Source: JANQIV01 sp050117315 (lineage in GTDB: Bacteria > Bacteroidota > Ignavibacteria > Ignavibacteriales > Melioribacteraceae). From it: a DNA stretch of 31,701 nucleotides. The position numbers were made by a program, and so were the translations under genes. Of the stretch, positions 1-8,185 are shown piece after piece. The stretch lies in assembly GCA_050117315.1 (NCBI GenBank), contig JASFMY010000076.1, positions 1 to 31,701 on the forward strand, given 5' to 3'. Position 1 is the first letter of the stretch. Each line of letters begins with the position of its first letter. A model generated the notes under the pieces. It worked only from the letters and a program-made list of their open reading frames with translations. It searched no databases and was not told where the DNA came from.

Positions 1-58
1 ATTGAATAACATATACTCCTCGTTTTGATACTATACCTATTGTTAAAAATTTCATGAG

Positions 59-98
59 GTATGCTAGCAGGAAATTATTTCCTGCTAGCATACTTTTT
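59..98 (+). terminator. Rho-independent terminator of an upstream off-window gene
   Basis: A perfect 16-bp stem (arm GTATGCTAGCAGGAAA at 59-74, complement at 78-93) with a TTA loop is followed by five T residues at 94-98. This is a textbook intrinsic terminator on the plus strand. No coding region is visible in the first 58 bases, so it presumably ends a gene left of the window. It also insulates the gene starting at 157. Confidence 0.8.
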
Positions 99-156
99 GA
101 AAATGTGGTTTTGTCGGGTTAATGTAAATTTATGCGCTAAATAAAAATCGTAAAAA

Positions 157-1077
157 ATGAAATATATTATTGTGTTATCGGATATCAAGGGATTAGAAAC
201 CGAAAGAGATGCTACGGAATTTAGATTCTCTTTTAACATACTTGATAAAAAATATTTTAATAAACCTGAGCATAAAACTAAAACCAAAAGTGTTCGAGTA
301 AAAGTTGGAATTAGTAGAACTTTAGAGACTATGTGGATTAGAAAAGGTGAAGCCAGCTATAATAATGTCAATATCCCAAAGGTTTTATATGAGTATGCAT
401 TTCGTCATTTAACACAAAAATTAGAAGAAGGGACATTACTTGAGAAAGAGGAGGTTTGGTTGACGACTACTACTGCACCGCGAGAATATCCTTTTGATTC
501 TTCCCTAATTCATATGGATTTAAATTCACACCAAGAAATAGAAATTGGCGATAAGATATTTATGCAAAATCAAGAAATATTAAAAACGGCTACAAAAATT
601 ATTGAACTAAGAGATACAATTAATAATATTTTCAAAGAACGTCACACCGGGAAATTGTTTATAATAAACAATGAAAGGGATTTGCTAAATTTATTTCTTG
701 ATGCACAATCGATAGAAGATTTTGTTTATCGCATTAGCGCGCTACAAAATTCAATAACTAATCTAAATATTACCCTATTGAGGACCGAGACAAATATCTC
801 AGATACACAAATCAAATCCATACAATTACTCGAGTCATATTTATCACAATATCCTAACTATGATGATGTTCCAATTAAAGTTTTCAAACATATAAATAGA
901 CTTAGGCAGTCATATCCAATTCATTCGGATACAGCAAGTGGAGTCAAAGAAGCTCATCAATATTTTAATTTAGAATATCCAATTACAGAATATTCCAAAA
1001 GTTGGAATGTTGTTTTACTGTTTTATTCAGATGCGTTAAACAGAATTTATGAAACAATAAAATTACAACGCACTTAA
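157..1077 (+). CDS. Unrecognised 306-aa protein with a C-terminal Rx5H motif
   Basis: I do not recognise this family. The protein is soluble, with no signal peptide or membrane segment. The N-terminal third (about 1-115) looks beta-rich and basic (a TKTKSVRVKVG stretch). The region from about 135 is mostly helical, with long amphipathic stretches near 140-160 and 195-230. Near the C terminus is R250-QSYPI-H256. An R-x4-6-H spacing in a helical context is seen in HEPN ribonuclease domains, but a single short motif is not enough to assign that family. The ATG at 157 was chosen because it is the first start after the terminator at 59-98; no strong ribosome binding site precedes it, which is normal in Bacteroidota. 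It stands alone, transcribed away from the terminator and followed by a repeat-like intergenic region, which fits an accessory gene. Confidence 0.7.
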   Translation: MKYIIVLSDIKGLETERDATEFRFSFNILDKKYFNKPEHKTKTKSVRVKVGISRTLETMWIRKGEASYNNVNIPKVLYEYAFRHLTQKLEEGTLLEKEEVWLTTTTAPREYPFDSSLIHMDLNSHQEIEIGDKIFMQNQEILKTATKIIELRDTINNIFKERHTGKLFIINNERDLLNLFLDAQSIEDFVYRISALQNSITNLNITLLRTETNISDTQIKSIQLLESYLSQYPNYDDVPIKVFKHINRLRQSYPIHSDTASGVKEAHQYFNLEYPITEYSKSWNVVLLFYSDALNRIYETIKLQRT

Positions 1078-1095
1078 CCATATTAAAGGTAAAAA

Positions 1096-1200
1096 GTCCC
1101 CGCTGAGATGAACGGGACAGGCCCTCCTTTGTTGAAGTTTATCCACCGAAACTAACGCGAAGGCGGACACGTCCGCCGAAGCCTTGGCGTAGGAGGATTT
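1096..1200. repeat. GC-rich structured intergenic element, possibly a dispersed repeat
   Basis: This roughly 105-bp stretch is markedly richer in G+C than its flanks and is built from nested inverted repeats. GTCCC (1096-1100) pairs with GGGAC (1114-1118). CCTCCT (1123-1128) can pair with AGGAGG (1191-1196). GGCGGAC (1162-1168) pairs with GTCCGCC (1171-1177). It does not encode an evident protein. Its composition and hairpins suggest a mobile palindromic repeat or structured RNA that has spread between genes; that is inference, because only one copy is seen here. Confidence 0.4.
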
Positions 1201-1251
1201 AATGGTTGAGTATAAAAAGCAGTTTTCATATTTTAAAATTAGTACTTAACA

Positions 1252-1334
1252 TTAAAGAATTTTATCTGGAAATGACAAAAAAATATAAAGGCGGATAAAG
1301 CTATATTATGTCATTTACAGATAAAATTCTTTAA
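1252..1334. repeat. Long inverted repeat upstream of the propeller gene
   Basis: TTAAAGAATTTTATCTG (1252-1268) is a perfect 17-nt inverted copy of 1318-1334. After a 2x2 internal mismatch, a further 7 bp pair (AATGACA 1271-1277 with TGTCATT 1309-1315), leaving a loop of about 31 nt. It ends 28 bp before the probable start of the lipoprotein gene. It is too long and AT-rich to be a simple terminator. It may be a non-autonomous mobile element (MITE-like) or a 5'-leader hairpin. Confidence 0.6.
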
Positions 1335-1362
1335 AGTTAGGTTGTTAATGAAGGAAAAACAG

Positions 1363-2505
1363 ATGAGATTAAATTTTATTTTTATCATAGCCTTATTTTT
1401 TCTTTTTTTTATAAGTTGTAAGGATTCTGTAGTTCAAACCTCCGACTCTACAAATGAAAAACTAATTTTCTTTGAAAAATATTATGACCTAGCTTATTAT
1501 GATGCTGGTCATTCCGTTATTGAGACTTTAAATGGAAATTTTGTAATTGTTGGCGCAACGAATTCAATGTTTGAAGACCCACCTAGAATATTCATAATTT
1601 GCATAGATCATGAGGGAAATAAATTATGGGAAAAATTTGGGGCTCCATCTAGTATTGGTTATTCAGTAATTCAAACCAAAGATAATGGTTTTATAATTGC
1701 AGGAATTTCTAATGGAGATATGTGCTTAATAAAAACGAATGAAACTGGAGATATTGTTTGGGAAAAAACATATGGTGGAAATTCTATTGATTGCGCTACC
1801 AATATCCAAGCAACTTCAGATGGAGGCTATGTTATAGTGGGGAATACACGACCTTTTGGAAATGGAAATTATGATGTATACTTAATAAAAGTTGATTTGA
1901 CAGGTAACAAAATGTGGCAAAAAACATTTGGAGGAAGTTCTGATGATTATGGTAGAAGTGTTATAGAAACCTCAGATAAAGGTTTTTTTATCACATGACA
2001 AACTTTTTCTTTTGATTCAAGTGGAAATTCAAACATTTATTTGATTAAGGCAGATAAAGATGGAAATAAGAAGTGGGGAAAAAACTATTCTAATGGTGAT
2101 GGTTATAGTGGTATACAGACCACTGACGGTGGATTTGCAATAACCGGGAGTACAGCTACATTAGTTTTTGATGTTTTATTACTGAAGACTGATAATCAAG
2201 GAAACATAATGTGGCAAAAAAACATTGGTGGTAGCTCATATGATGCTGGATATTCTATACTGCAAACTTCTGACGCTGGATATGTAGTAACAGGCTATAC
2301 TTATACCGAGCTTAATTCTCAGCTTTTGCTATTACGTACAGATGTTAATGGAAACAAAATATTTGAAAATAAATATGGTAATAGAAGTGTTGGATATTCT
2401 ATTAAGATAACAAAAGATGGTAATTGTATTATTACAGGTCATGGCTCTTCTGAAGACGAATCTGATGTATTAATAATTAAGGACGAAATAAGAACTAATC
2501 TTTAA
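1363..2505 (+). pseudogene. Seven-blade beta-propeller lipoprotein interrupted by an in-frame TGA
   Basis: A lipoprotein signal sequence (MRLNFIFIIALFFLFFISC, lipobox Cys at 19) is followed by seven tandem repeats of about 45-50 residues. Their pattern is S-x-I-x-T-x-D-G-G-(Y/F)-x-(I/V)-x-G-x-T ... (L/I)-(L/I)-K-x-D-x-x-G-N-x-x-W-x-K. Seven such units make one closed beta-propeller, expected on the cell surface or in the periplasm. In blade 4 the frame is broken by TGA at 1996-1998, and both halves lie in the same frame (downstream part 1999-2505). Every other blade has Gly at that position, so a single GGA-to-TGA change explains it. The start at 1363 is preferred over 1348 because AAGGA lies 8 nt upstream. 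UGA is an ordinary stop in neighbouring genes, so a recent nonsense mutation or a sequencing error is more likely than recoding. The ligand is unknown. Confidence 0.75.
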
Positions 2506-2938
2506 CAATAAAAACAACCTAACCCAGGTTAGATGGTTTTGCCGGTTACCGTTTTATACAAATGCATAGATATTGAAGCTTTTTTGCTTACAAGGCAACT
2601 TTTCCGTGAATTTATTAAGTATTTTGTAGTTCCGGCGTGACAATTCACGTTATTGTTCGAGACAGGCCTTATGAGAATTAACTGTCATTCTATTTGTTTT
2701 TAAAGCTTATTGTCATGGGAACATCGGAGAACCCGAAATTTTTCCGGATTTCGCTGAAGGCATATACAGGCTTAACAAAGTCGTACTTGATACAGGTTGT
2801 ATGGATTGAAACAGGCTCGATCAAGTGGAGTATGCCACGGTTTATAAAAAGGAAGTGTAAAACAACTATTTCATTTATCCCTCTTTGAAGGAATGTTTTC
2901 AAAGTTAATTTCACAAAGCCGGTTAGGTTTTATAAATC
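2506..2938. other. Intergenic stretch with inverted repeats and a decayed reading frame
   Basis: No intact gene is supported over these 433 bp. A 9-bp inverted pair, AACCTAACC (2516-2524) and GGTTAGGTT (2921-2929), brackets the stretch. A small hairpin CTAACC-CA-GGTTAG lies at 2519-2532, CGTGAATT/AATTCACG at 2605-2612 and 2642-2649, and CTTTGAA/TTCAAAG at 2883-2904. One plus-strand frame from 2681 reads like protein up to a TGA at 2807-2809 and again to a TAA at 2858-2860. It may be a remnant of a lost gene, but I cannot name a family. Confidence 0.35.
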
Positions 2939-3574
2939 TTAATCAAACAAAGCCAGCCTGGCAGGGTTCTCAAGATGCAGTTTTATTTCCTCGATATGTC
3001 TTTCGTTGGTTCTATTAGGAGATAGTTTAGGAAGTTCATCAAAGCCGAAAAAACCGACATCGGAAGTTTCGTTACTCGGTGCTGCCGCTCCCCCTGTTAA
3101 CTCACAAAGAAAAACGATTTTAAATGCATGGAAAAGTTCAAGCTTTCTTCCGTTTCTCCTGTTTGCGTCGAATACGCCTACAATTTTTTTAACACTTATA
3201 TCGTAACCGCTTTCTTCTTTTGTTTCACGGATTGCAACTTCCGAGGGAAAATTGCCAATGTCCGCCCATCCTCCGGGCATAGCCCATTTGCCGTCGTCAA
3301 GCTCTTTAACAAGTAAAATTTTATTATCGTTAATTACCGCGCTTCGTACGTCAATTTTGGGAGTTGCATAACCGGGCTGGTTCATTAAGACTTTTTCCAG
3401 AGGTTTTCTCTCAAGGTTTGTGTGCCCTGCTATTATCTCGGAAGCTAACTCTATTATTCTTGTGTTACGTTCTATTTCATAATGGTTTTGGCTGAAAGCC
3501 AGCCCGGTTTGTCCCAAAGCTTGAATTTCTCTTGCCCATTTTAGCCATTGCGGTAATTCATCTTTCTTATTCAT
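2939..3574 (-). CDS. NUDIX hydrolase with N-terminal NUDIX-associated domain
   Basis: A 211-aa cytosolic pyrophosphohydrolase that probably cleaves a nucleoside-diphosphate-linked substrate such as ADP-ribose. Residues 1 to about 60 (PQWLKWAREIQALGQTGLAF onward) match the small helical domain found in front of many YjhB-type NUDIX proteins. The catalytic domain begins near 73 (IDVRSAVINDNKILLVKE). The NUDIX box is GGWADIGNFPSEVAIRETKE followed by ESGY: the metal-binding REx2EE core is intact, but the usual first Glu of Gx5Ex7RE is Asn (GN instead of GE). Its ATG lies inside the end of the upstream SDR gene (8-nt overlap), implying translational coupling. Substrate specificity cannot be read from the sequence. 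Confidence 0.85.
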   Translation of the reverse strand: MNKKDELPQWLKWAREIQALGQTGLAFSQNHYEIERNTRIIELASEIIAGHTNLERKPLEKVLMNQPGYATPKIDVRSAVINDNKILLVKELDDGKWAMPGGWADIGNFPSEVAIRETKEESGYDISVKKIVGVFDANRRNGRKLELFHAFKIVFLCELTGGAAAPSNETSDVGFFGFDELPKLSPNRTNERHIEEIKLHLENPARLALFD

Positions 3575-4505
3575 ACTGCTTAACTGTTTTTATTGATTCT
3601 ATAGTTTCCCTGATTCCTTCTTCATACGAAATCGGGGTATAATTAAATCTCTTTTCAAATTTGCTGCTGTCGAATAGATAATCATATTCGTATTGATAAA
3701 GCATCTCTTTAGATTCTCTAATCTGCGAGTTAAATAGACCTGCCAAACTTATCATAAATTTATTTAATATTCCATATCTTGGTTCGGCACCAAAATATTT
3801 CGCAGCCGTTTCTATTATCTCTTTCCCGTTCAGTACTTCTTTGTTCGTCGGCAGATGCCATATCTGGTTCCATGTATTTTCCGACTCTACTAAAACTACC
3901 AGCGCATCCGCAGCATCTTTTGTATAAGTAAACGAGTGTTTTACTTTGTCGTTTAACAACCAGTTTGCATTATTTTCATTTGCAAATTTATTAATTACCA
4001 GGATGTTTATTATCCCGTTAACGGCATTGGGCCCGTAAAAGTCTGCGGAACGGGCAATAATGGCATCTATATTTTGCTTGTCAATTTCTTCAATTAATTT
4101 TACGGCAATCTCCGCCCTTACCTCTCCTTTTTTGCTTACCGGTTTTATCTCGGTATCTTCAGTCATCCAGCCGTTTACATTGCCGTACATATAAACATTA
4201 TCAAAGAAAATGAGTTTTGCACCGTATCTTTTGCACGCATTAATCGTATTCTCCATAATTTTGGGCCATGCCTCTTCCCAAACTTTTGCTTTGTACTCAA
4301 GACCCGCAGTAAGAAAAACAATTTCCGAATCTTTAACGGCTTCATAAACTTGATCTGCATTGGTTAAATCCGCCGGGAAGACTTCATCGCAGTCTTTAAT
4401 CTTTTTTGGATTCCTGCTTACAAGTTTTAAATTGATTTTCTTTTCATGAAGTTTTGCAACGGTCTCATTAGCTATAACACCCCCGGCACCAAGTATTGTA
4501 AACAT
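3567..4505 (-). CDS. NAD-dependent epimerase/dehydratase-like SDR protein
   Basis: An extended short-chain dehydrogenase/reductase fold of about 312 aa with an N-terminal Rossmann segment (FTILGAGGVIANETVAKL). The glycine motif reads GAGGVIA, so its last Gly is Ala. The canonical catalytic YxxxK is not visible: where PY-x-x-x-K is expected the sequence reads PVSKKGEVRAE. It may therefore bind NAD(P) and sense or scaffold rather than catalyse, or it may be an NmrA-like or atypical reductase. The start at 4505 is preferred over the ATG at 4517 because GAGG lies 6 nt before it, while the upstream ATG has no ribosome binding site. It overlaps the NUDIX gene by 8 nt and follows the radical SAM gene on the same strand, so co-transcription is likely. 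Confidence 0.8.
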   Translation of the reverse strand: MFTILGAGGVIANETVAKLHEKKINLKLVSRNPKKIKDCDEVFPADLTNADQVYEAVKDSEIVFLTAGLEYKAKVWEEAWPKIMENTINACKRYGAKLIFFDNVYMYGNVNGWMTEDTEIKPVSKKGEVRAEIAVKLIEEIDKQNIDAIIARSADFYGPNAVNGIINILVINKFANENNANWLLNDKVKHSFTYTKDAADALVVLVESENTWNQIWHLPTNKEVLNGKEIIETAAKYFGAEPRYGILNKFMISLAGLFNSQIRESKEMLYQYEYDYLFDSSKFEKRFNYTPISYEEGIRETIESIKTVKQYE

Positions 4506-4583
4506 TTTCACCCTCATATTTTACAATTATAAAAAGATTGTGAAATATAAATAATTAGCAAGTTTTAGTAGTATAAGTTTATG

Positions 4584-5426
4584 TTAATTTTTTGAATGGT
4601 TAAATAAATAGGGATCGTACTTATTCAGCGGGCAGCCGCAAAATTTGGACGGGCATTTACCAATTTCATCTTTAAAATTTATTTCCTCATAAACATTCCC
4701 GATTTTATTCTTGATTTGAAAGCAAGGATAGACATCACCGTTCGAATATACTACGCCGGCATTATACCCGGCGTTGCACAATTTCCCTTTTTGATAATGG
4801 TACTTTATCCTTTCCTTTTCAATATTGAATAAATCAATTTCACTTTCGGAATAACCTTCGGGATAGTTTATATTTAAGTGCTTACCTATAAACGGCGCTT
4901 TAAATAGTTTTATACCGTTGTTGTTTAATAAAATTTCATACTCATTAATTATGCTTTCATAAGGCGGATACGCAACTGCTTCGGCAATTACATTAAAATT
5001 ATTCTTCTGCAGCAGCTTAAAATTTGTTATGTATTTTGCAATTAAGTTTTTCTCTTTTAGCTGCAGAGGATGAAACGAAGCCTGTATAAACAACACTTTA
5101 GCCGGGTTAATTGTATAAGCAAACTCGTTAACGTTAGGCAAAATAATATTTGAGTTAATTGAAATGAAATGATCCTTTGTAATTTCAATACATGCTTCAA
5201 TAAAATTGGGAATGAGAAAGGGTTCCCCGCCGGTGAAACCAAGACGGAAAACTTTGCCGGTTCTTTCGAAGGTTCTTAAAAGTTCAGCGGTTTTAATTGT
5301 CCTTAATTCTTGCTTGTTGACGGGAGTTTTACCGAAACAGTAAGCGCAATCGAAATTACACTGGCTTGTTAAATTCCATTGCAGCCATGCATCGTATTTT
5401 TTATCACCCGGATTTTCGTAAGTCAT
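4584..5426 (-). CDS. Radical SAM protein with SPASM-like C-terminal cysteines
   Basis: A 280-aa radical S-adenosylmethionine enzyme. C23, C27 and C30 form the CxxxCxxC motif that holds the catalytic [4Fe-4S] cluster, and GGEP at 66-69 contacts SAM. The C terminus carries C217-x12-G230-x4-C235, matching the CX9-15GX4C signature of SPASM/twitch domains, then C258, C263 and C265, so an auxiliary Fe-S cluster is likely. SPASM enzymes often modify peptides or proteins, but no obvious small precursor peptide lies beside it. Only 3 nt separate it from the arginine deiminase gene upstream, so the two are almost certainly co-expressed. The substrate is unknown; a role linked to arginine, citrulline or a protein target is inference from that neighbour. 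Confidence 0.88.
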   Translation of the reverse strand: MTYENPGDKKYDAWLQWNLTSQCNFDCAYCFGKTPVNKQELRTIKTAELLRTFERTGKVFRLGFTGGEPFLIPNFIEACIEITKDHFISINSNIILPNVNEFAYTINPAKVLFIQASFHPLQLKEKNLIAKYITNFKLLQKNNFNVIAEAVAYPPYESIINEYEILLNNNGIKLFKAPFIGKHLNINYPEGYSESEIDLFNIEKERIKYHYQKGKLCNAGYNAGVVYSNGDVYPCFQIKNKIGNVYEEINFKDEIGKCPSKFCGCPLNKYDPYLFNHSKN

Positions 5427-5429
5427 AGA

Positions 5430-6692
5430 TCAAGTTAAATCTTTTCTACTAACCGGCATTGTCATGCAACGGCAACCCCCGCCGCCGCGGGATAGTTCGG
5501 AGCTGTCTATTGTAATTACATATTTTTTGTAATTTTTATAATCTGCTTTCCCGTTTATTATTTCTTCTGCCGGTAAAATTTCGTAACCGTGTTTGTTCAT
5601 TTCTTCAAGCGTATAATTGTTTCTTCCGTAACCTAAAATTTTGCCGGGAGCTAAAGCAAAAAAGTTTGCTCCGCTGTGCCATTGTTCGCGCTCCTGTATC
5701 CAGTTATCTGTTTTGCCCCCGCAGTAGACGGGCTCAACTTCATAGTTTATATCCTTTAAAACCTGCAGTATATTTTGAGACTCGCGAATTTTAACTTTGC
5801 CGTTATCAATTTCTATATGAATCGTTTTATAGTGACTCGGGTTCAAAATTACGGGTTCGTATATCATTACCTCGTTTTGTGATAAAAATGTAAAGGTCAT
5901 ATCAAGATGAATGAAGGATTCGGAAGTAGCCGGAAGCTCCTGTACTATTACATTTTTAATTTTGTTTTCTTTTTTTACTTTGCTTAAAATATAATCAATC
6001 CCCTGGGTTGATGTCCTGATGCTGTTGCCAAGCAGCAAAGTATCTTTTCTTGCAATTTGTATATCGCCGCCTTCAATTGATATCTTGGAATCTGTATCAA
6101 CCTCGTTTACAGGGTTAAAAGTTTTAGCCTGCAGCAAAGGGTGATAATTAAAAATTGCTTCCATTATTAATGCTTCTCTTTCCCGGACAATGTTCGCCAT
6201 TTTGTTTATCAGAACAAAATCATTTATTGCGGAAGACGCATCACGGGTAAAGAAAAAGTTATGCAGCGGTTGAAGGGAATATCTATCGCTGCTCAAATAG
6301 TTTGTAAGGGTATTCTTTTTTAATTCAACACCTTCAATCAATTGCCCGGCCAACTCTTGATCTGAAATATCCGTCGAATCCGCATCAGTACAAAATGCAT
6401 TTTCATTTTTGCATACTTTTGCCAGCAAGGCATTCTTCACATTTTCGCTGCAGAGAATTTCACCCAATAGGTCTTTTACTTCAAAAGTTCGCGTATGCAT
6501 TTGCAATATTTTTTTGAATTGATTGTATTCTTTTTCAGCTTCGGATAGGTTGAGTATGTCGCTGTAAAGAGCACGTTCGGCGCTTTTAGGCGTCATGTTT
6601 TCAACTTCGGGTCCGGGTGTGTGAATTATTACAGCTTCAAGTTCACCTATTTCGGAATTAATGTTTACTTCAACTTTTTTATCGGGATTCAT
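5430..6692 (-). CDS. arcA: Arginine deiminase
   Basis: Hydrolyses arginine to citrulline and ammonia; a cytosolic enzyme of the guanidine-modifying (GME) superfamily. Its 420 aa fit the usual 405-420. The known active-site set can be placed: FTRD (D151), EGGD (E207 and D210), SIRTS (R226), HLDMTF (H262 and D264) and the nucleophile in GGGGCRCMTMP (C409). The motif has Cys at 407 where Pro is common. No arcB or arcC (ornithine carbamoyltransferase, carbamate kinase) is in the window, so the classical energy-yielding pathway is not evident here. A radical SAM gene follows after 3 nt. The start was chosen from the first ATG before the conserved ELEAVIIHTPGPE block; the ribosome binding site is weak. 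Confidence 0.88.
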   Translation of the reverse strand: MNPDKKVEVNINSEIGELEAVIIHTPGPEVENMTPKSAERALYSDILNLSEAEKEYNQFKKILQMHTRTFEVKDLLGEILCSENVKNALLAKVCKNENAFCTDADSTDISDQELAGQLIEGVELKKNTLTNYLSSDRYSLQPLHNFFFTRDASSAINDFVLINKMANIVREREALIMEAIFNYHPLLQAKTFNPVNEVDTDSKISIEGGDIQIARKDTLLLGNSIRTSTQGIDYILSKVKKENKIKNVIVQELPATSESFIHLDMTFTFLSQNEVMIYEPVILNPSHYKTIHIEIDNGKVKIRESQNILQVLKDINYEVEPVYCGGKTDNWIQEREQWHSGANFFALAPGKILGYGRNNYTLEEMNKHGYEILPAEEIINGKADYKNYKKYVITIDSSELSRGGGGCRCMTMPVSRKDLT

Positions 6693-6742
6693 TTATTTGC
6701 CTATCTCGACGCTTTTATTTAATTAAAGACATAAATAATTTT

Positions 6743-8185
6743 TCATTTAGTCCGCTTTTCAGCTTTTCTTTTAATGTCATTAATCATCCCTCCAAAAATA
6801 ATTTTATGAAGGAAATAGATTGAATACCAATATAACACTCCTGCCAATCCTTTGGGTTCGTAAAAAGCCGTTTGGTTTAATAAAGATTTATTTTCACCAA
6901 TTTTTTTAACGGAAAACTGCAGCCATGCTTTGCCCGGTAATTTCATTTCCGCCCTTAACCTCAATAACTCGTCGGGGAGTAACTCCTCAACTCTCCAAAA
7001 ATCAAGGGGTTCTCCAATTATAAGAGTGTCCGGGCTTCTTCTGCCTCTTCTCATTCCTACTCCGCCGAACAACCTATCCAGCAAGCCTCTTGCCTGCCAT
7101 AAAAAATTAGCATACCACCCGTTATTGCCGCCCAGTTTTAAGATTACGCTAAAAACATTTTCGGCACTTGCATTAACTTCCGTCTCTCTTTTTTCTATTA
7201 TCATACCTTCAATTTGTTTGAGATTAACCGGTTCGTAATTTGCGGGGTTGGTGCTTGAAACGGCATTAGACCATATTGTTTCTATTTTCCCGGATTTATG
7301 CCTGTCTAATGCAAACCTCACGGCGTCTTCGTAGGAAATAGGCTGAAAATTAAATATGTTTCTTGCAGTGTTGTCTTTTACAATTATTTCGTTTTTTAAT
7401 CCCTCAATAAGAGGGCGGGCAATATAATTAGGTATCGGCGTTACGAGATCAACCCAGTAAGAAGAAAGCCGCGGAGTTAGTACGGGAACGTTTATCATAA
7501 ACCTTTTTAAGCCTCTTATATCCGCATATTTCATTATCAATTCCCGGTAAGATAAAATATCGTCACTTCCTATTTCGAGAGTTTTACCGGCGGACTCCTC
7601 ATTCTCAATTGATTCAATTAAATAGCGTAATATGTCACGGACTGCAACCGGCTGCGTTTTGGTTTTTACCCACTTCGGGCAAATCATTACCGGGACACGC
7701 TCGGCAAGATATCTCATCATTTCAAAAGATAAACTCCCGGAGCCGACTATCATTCCCGCTCTGAATTCAGTTACGGGTAAACCGGATTTTCTTAACATTT
7801 CACCAGTCATTTGCCTGCTTAACAAGTGAGGCGAAAGGTTATCCGACTTGTTTCCCAATCCGCCCAGGTAAATGATCCTCTTTACACCGTTTTCTTTGGC
7901 TTTGTATGAAAAGTTTTCGGCGGCTTTTAAGTCTATGTCTACAAAATCTTTTTCGCCCGCAGACATAGAGTGGATTAAATAATAAGCGATATCAATATTT
8001 TTTAGTGCAGTATCAATTGAATCGAATTTAGTTACGTCGCCATAAACCAATTCTGAATTTTCCCATCTTCCTTTGATTCTGTTGACGTCCCGCGCCATAC
8101 ATCTAACGTTGTATCCCCGATCAATCAGTCTGGGGACCAATCTTCCCCCGATATACCCCGTTACTCCTGTTGCTAAAATATTCAT
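6743..8185 (-). CDS. SDR (NmrA/YbjT-like) with C-terminal DUF2867 domain
   Basis: Two-domain protein of 480 aa. Residues 1 to about 300 are an atypical NAD(P)-binding SDR (MNILATGVTGYIGGRL, GxxGxxG at 7-13). Residues from about 325 form a DUF2867-type domain, recognisable from NGWYANFLWQARGLLDRLFG, then GMRRGRRSPDTL and DFWRVEEL. This fusion is common in bacteria and its reaction is not established. The reading frame extends 54 nt upstream, but those residues do not resemble the family, and the ATG at 8185 opens directly on the Rossmann strand, so that start is used. It is the first of five minus-strand genes and may head the unit running to the NUDIX gene, with 50 bp to the arginine deiminase gene. 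Confidence 0.87.
   Translation of the reverse strand: MNILATGVTGYIGGRLVPRLIDRGYNVRCMARDVNRIKGRWENSELVYGDVTKFDSIDTALKNIDIAYYLIHSMSAGEKDFVDIDLKAAENFSYKAKENGVKRIIYLGGLGNKSDNLSPHLLSRQMTGEMLRKSGLPVTEFRAGMIVGSGSLSFEMMRYLAERVPVMICPKWVKTKTQPVAVRDILRYLIESIENEESAGKTLEIGSDDILSYRELIMKYADIRGLKRFMINVPVLTPRLSSYWVDLVTPIPNYIARPLIEGLKNEIIVKDNTARNIFNFQPISYEDAVRFALDRHKSGKIETIWSNAVSSTNPANYEPVNLKQIEGMIIEKRETEVNASAENVFSVILKLGGNNGWYANFLWQARGLLDRLFGGVGMRRGRRSPDTLIIGEPLDFWRVEELLPDELLRLRAEMKLPGKAWLQFSVKKIGENKSLLNQTAFYEPKGLAGVLYWYSIYFLHKIIFGGMINDIKRKAEKRTK

Noticed and set aside
1363..2505. UGA read as glycine (alternative genetic code)
   Set aside because: UGA ends several intact genes here at their expected lengths (trpE, trpG, trpD, the HDOD gene, gldC), so the code is standard.
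2690..2914. Short overlapping open frames on both strands in the 2506-2938 gap
   Set aside because: No conserved pattern, poor starts and no operon context; treated as non-coding with a possible remnant.
5430..6692. Agmatine deiminase or peptidyl-arginine deiminase
   Set aside because: FTRD, EGGD, HLDMTF and the C-terminal RCM motif, plus 420-aa length, match free-arginine deiminase.
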